Shown in pieces: positions 61,415 to 64,000 of a stretch of DNA of 64,000 nt (position 1 is the first letter of the stretch; the number at the start of each line of letters is the position of its first letter). The notes under the pieces were generated by a model that was not told the origin of the DNA, did no database searches, and saw nothing but the letters and a program-made list of their open reading frames with translations. Source of the stretch: Bradyrhizobium sp. CIAT3101 (GTDB lineage Bacteria > Pseudomonadota > Alphaproteobacteria > Rhizobiales > Xanthobacteraceae). The stretch is taken from assembly GCF_029714945.1 (NCBI RefSeq), contig NZ_CP121634.1, forward strand, positions 2,749,001 through 2,813,000, written 5' to 3'. The translations under genes were made by a program, and so were the position numbers.

Positions 61415-61687
61415 TCATTCGAAATGCATCGATGCGAGCGGATCTTCGTCGCGATCCGGCTGATGCGTTGTCGCATGCGGGACGGCCGCGTGCTCGGCCT
61501 TGCGGATGTGCTGATGCGCAAGGGCGTGCTTGTGGACCAGCGCCATGGTGAGCGCCTCGCAGTCCGTGGGTTCGCCGCCCCAGGCGCAGTCGATGCTCGA
61601 CGACTGTCCGGGCCACGCCTGGGCCGAGCCCGCGATCGCAAGCGGCAGAATGATCAGGAGGGCGGCAGCGATGCTTGTCTTGGTCAT
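61415..61687 (-). CDS. Small secreted His-rich hypothetical protein
   Basis: The 90-residue protein has a signal peptide (IAAALLIILPLAIAGSAQA), a Cys pair in SIDCAWGGEPTDCEAL and a mature part with many His residues (HKHALAHQHIRKAEHAA). GGAG just upstream supports ATG 61687. A disulfide and metal binding are possible. No family is recognised. Confidence 0.55.
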   Translation of the reverse strand: MTKTSIAAALLIILPLAIAGSAQAWPGQSSSIDCAWGGEPTDCEALTMALVHKHALAHQHIRKAEHAAVPHATTHQPDRDEDPLASMHFE

Positions 61688-61909
61688 GGGACGCTCCAAA
61701 CCGTTTCACTGAATGGATCAGGCGAAACGGGCGATATTCCGCGGAGCCACATGATTGCGCGGTAGCTCACGCGGGGTTCAACGGCCGTGAGGCCGGCGTG
61801 AGGGCGTTCCCTTCGCGAACCGATCCGGGAACCCGGATGCGACAAAGCACCGCCGCAACGTTCCGAGCCGCCTCGCTTAGGATATTCGGGCAGCAAGGCG
61901 AACCTTCGC

Positions 61910-62185
61910 ATGTCCGATCCTCCGGAAGACAGGATCGTTCCGATCCGCTCGTTGCAAAGCGCGCGGCTTGACGAGCGCTTCGATGCAACGCTTGCGGATC
62001 TCGAGGCGCGCCGCGACGAGCTCGTGCGTGTCATCGCCCGTCTCACCGAAGGCCTGAGCGTGATCGACCAGGCGGGGGCGGATGCATCGGCACAGTCGGC
62101 GCGCGATCTGATCGGTCTGCTGGCGACGGCCAAAGCCCAGCTCGACGAGATATCAAACATCATCACGAGGCTGCGGCCGCCATGA
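61910..62185 (+). CDS. Small coiled-coil-like hypothetical protein
   Basis: The 91-residue protein is helical and heptad-like (DATLADLEARRDELVRVIAR and LLATAKAQLDEISNIITRL), so an oligomer or adaptor is possible. AAGG is about 10 bases upstream of ATG 61910. It stands alone between the His-rich protein (divergent) and tupA. No family is recognised. Confidence 0.55.
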   Translation: MSDPPEDRIVPIRSLQSARLDERFDATLADLEARRDELVRVIARLTEGLSVIDQAGADASAQSARDLIGLLATAKAQLDEISNIITRLRPP

Positions 62186-62290
62186 CGTCATGCGGTACTG
62201 CCCCGGCCGCTGATCTTTCGCCGAATGTCGGGCTTCCCTGCGTCATCCTTCCCGCCTAGTTTGAAACATCGGGGGAGTGAGGACGACGCA

Positions 62291-63100
62291 ATGAAGAAAC
62301 TTGCCGCCATCGCCGCGGTTCTGGTCTGGTCGACAGGCGTCTACGCGCAGGATCGCAGCATCACCGTGGCGTCGACGACGTCGACGGAGCAGTCGGGCCT
62401 GTTCGGCTATCTGCTGCCGCTGTTCTCGAAGGCCGAAGGCATCGAGGTGAAGGTCGTTGCCGTCGGCACCGGCCAGGCGCTGGATATCGGGCGGCGCGGC
62501 GATGCCGACGTGGTGTTCGTCCATGACAGGCCGGCCGAAGACAAGTTCATGTCCGAAGGGCAGGGCGTGAAGCGCTTTGACGTCATGTACAACGATTTCA
62601 TCATCGTCGGCCCGAAGAGCGACCCCGCGAAGATTGCCGGCGGCAAGGACGTCGCTGATGCCCTGCGCAGAATCGCGGCGGCAAAGGCGCCGTTCATCTC
62701 GCGTGGCGACAAGTCCGGCACGCATGCCGCCGAGCTGAGATTGTGGAAGGACGCCGGCATCGATCCTGCGACCGGGAAGGACAGCTGGTATCGCGAGATC
62801 GGGCAAGGCATGGGGCCGGCGCTGAACATGGCGTCGTCGTCGGGGGCTTACCTTCTGTCCGACCGCGGCACCTGGCTGTCGTTCAAGAACCGGGGCGAGC
62901 TTGCGATCCTGACCGAGGGCGACAAGCGGCTGTTCAATCAGTACGGCGCCATGCTGGTCAATCCGGACAAACATGCGAATGTGAAGGCCAAGGACGGGCA
63001 GGCCTTCATCGACTGGCTGATCTCGCCAAAGGGGCAGGATGCAATCGCCGGCTACAAGGTCGGCGGGGAGCAGCTATTTTTCCCCAACGCGTCCCACTAG
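62291..63100 (+). CDS. tupA: Tungstate/molybdate ABC substrate-binding protein
   Basis: The 269-residue binding protein has a signal peptide (AAIAAVLVWSTGVYA) and the TupA hallmarks: VASTTSTEQSGLFGYLLP at the N-terminus, VGTGQALDIGRRGDADVV and FISRGDKSGTHAAELRLW. It captures tungstate in the periplasm. This fits the nearby need for molybdenum/tungsten cofactor enzymes. ATG 62291 follows GGGGAG by about 15 bases. Its 3' end overlaps the convergent tupB by 27 bp. Confidence 0.9.
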   Translation: MKKLAAIAAVLVWSTGVYAQDRSITVASTTSTEQSGLFGYLLPLFSKAEGIEVKVVAVGTGQALDIGRRGDADVVFVHDRPAEDKFMSEGQGVKRFDVMYNDFIIVGPKSDPAKIAGGKDVADALRRIAAAKAPFISRGDKSGTHAAELRLWKDAGIDPATGKDSWYREIGQGMGPALNMASSSGAYLLSDRGTWLSFKNRGELAILTEGDKRLFNQYGAMLVNPDKHANVKAKDGQAFIDWLISPKGQDAIAGYKVGGEQLFFPNASH

Positions 63101-63772
63101 CAGGAAGGCGACGGTCGACACCGCGACGCTGAGCGCCAGCAGGATCAGCCCGAGCCCGAGCGCCAGCGGCAAATCGCCCTTGCTGGTCTCGAGCGCGATC
63201 GCCGTCGTCATGGTGCGGGTGAAGCCGCGGATGTTGCCGCCGACGATGATGATGGCGCCGACCTCGGCGATCGCCCGCCCGAACGCCGCGAGAAAGGCGG
63301 TCAGCAGCGAGGTCCGGCCGAGTGCGAACAAGAGGCCGATGCTGCGCAGTGTCGACAGTCCGTCGATCCGTGCGAGGTCGCCATATTCCGCCCACAGCAG
63401 GCTCGCCGGCCGATGCACCAGCGCAACCACGATCGGGGTCGCCAGCAGCGTCTGCGCAATCACCATGGCCGCCGGCGTGAACAGCAGGCCCGCCGCGCCG
63501 AGTGGGCCGGAGCGCGACAGCAGAAGATAGAGTGCAAGCCCGACCACGACCGGCGGCAGTCCGAGCAGCGCATTGGTCAGCACGATGACCACCTGCCGCC
63601 CGCGAAAGCGGGTGATCGCCAGCAGGGCCCCGAACGGCGCGCCGATCAGCAACGCGATGATGCTGGCGGTCAGGCTCACGCGCACCGACAGGGCGACGAT
63701 GCCGAGCAGCTCCGGATCGGCTTCGCCAATCAGCGTGAACGCGGCAACGATGGAGCGTGCGAAGTCGTTCAT
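63074..63772 (-). CDS. tupB: Tungstate ABC transporter permease
   Basis: The 232-residue permease has about five helices and the coupling segment GRAIAEVGAIIIVGGNIRGF typical of TupB/ModB-type proteins. ATG 63772 is preferred over a longer frame. It is oriented opposite to tupA, although the genes normally form one operon. The ATPase (tupC) is not in the window. Confidence 0.88.
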   Translation of the reverse strand: MNDFARSIVAAFTLIGEADPELLGIVALSVRVSLTASIIALLIGAPFGALLAITRFRGRQVVIVLTNALLGLPPVVVGLALYLLLSRSGPLGAAGLLFTPAAMVIAQTLLATPIVVALVHRPASLLWAEYGDLARIDGLSTLRSIGLLFALGRTSLLTAFLAAFGRAIAEVGAIIIVGGNIRGFTRTMTTAIALETSKGDLPLALGLGLILLALSVAVSTVAFLLVGRVGEK

Positions 63773-63908
63773 CCGGCCTGATGCCCCAGGGCCAGGCCGC
63801 ATGTCATGGGATGGTCGATATCGTGGCTGCGATGCCGCTTCACACTGGTCCCTGCCGTTCCCGCCGACAGTCAGAGAATACAGGTGACGAGCGGTTTGGA
63901 CACTCTAT

Positions 63909-64000
63909 TCATTCGTAGGCAGCAGCGTGCTTCACGCTTGCTTTGCCCCACAGCCAGCCGGCCAGCGGAATGGCGAGGGCTGCCCCGATGAGCTGAGCGA
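63909..64000 (-). CDS. C-terminal end of a possible membrane protein (partial)
   Basis: Read leftwards from the window edge, 29 codons (AQLIGAALAIPLAGWLWGKA and so on, ending HAAAYE) lead to a stop at 63909. A hydrophobic helix followed by a charged tail looks like the end of a membrane protein whose start is to the right of the window. Identity is unknown. Confidence 0.4.
   Translation of the reverse strand, partial: AQLIGAALAIPLAGWLWGKASVKHAAAYE

Overview
The window looks like chromosomal DNA of a Bradyrhizobium-type alphaproteobacterium. Coding is GC-rich with strong third-position bias. The subclass B3 metallo-beta-lactamase at 57174-58064 closely resembles, from memory, BJP-1 of Bradyrhizobium japonicum. 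The rest (several sugar and amino-acid ABC importers, LacI/LysR/TetR regulators, a complete-looking histidine-utilisation set and a xanthine-dehydrogenase-type enzyme) is typical of a soil rhizobial genome. No tRNA, rRNA, insertion sequence or CRISPR array was seen.

Layout. 1-2.6 kb: RbsA-type ABC ATPase (cut by the left edge) and its LacI-type repressor, with matching TATCGATA-centred operators. 2.9-15.1 kb: an accessory-looking island with a sedolisin (S53) protease, LysR regulator, 2-keto-acid-decarboxylase-like ThDP enzyme, serine carboxypeptidase (S10), a 1257-residue LodA-like oxidase, its LodB-like flavoprotein partner and a RidA-type protein. Three copies of one promoter/start element tie sedolisin, LysR/ThDP enzyme and S10-LodA-LodB together. 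15.2-22 kb: SDR dehydrogenase and a ThuA-type sugar importer/oxidoreductase operon with a LacI regulator. 22-32 kb: amino-sugar catabolism (nagB-nagA-two Gfo/Idh enzymes) divergent from a LacI gene, an ABC importer and a GMC oxidoreductase, with near-identical LacI operators at both promoters. 32-35 kb: a BamA-family protein away from its usual neighbours.

35.1-45.6 kb: histidine utilisation, arranged as hutF-hutC-ABC importer-M20 amidohydrolase leftwards and hutI-hutH-hutU rightwards around a perfect 20-bp palindrome; no hutG is present. 45.6-54.9 kb: TetR regulator divergent from a three-subunit molybdenum hydroxylase and a five-gene branched-chain-amino-acid-type ABC importer, again with a duplicated operator. 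54.9-64 kb: GGDEF/EAL protein, B3 metallo-beta-lactamase, secreted esterase, orphan TonB plug domain, several small or hypothetical genes, and convergent tungstate importer genes tupA/tupB.

The most unusual element is the 2.9-15.1 kb island. The LodA-like protein carries, after the quinoprotein-oxidase region, a second domain with the hallmarks of a haem-oxygenase-like diiron oxidase (HDO) and a third small C-terminal region. With two acid-type peptidases, a 2-keto-acid decarboxylase-like enzyme and a RidA protein, the genes suggest a pathway that degrades a peptide or protein and oxidises the released amino acids or a modified residue. That pathway is inference. The domain calls rest on motifs read from the sequence. 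A second notable point is a one-base frameshift at the 3' end of the solute-binding protein gene near 28458.
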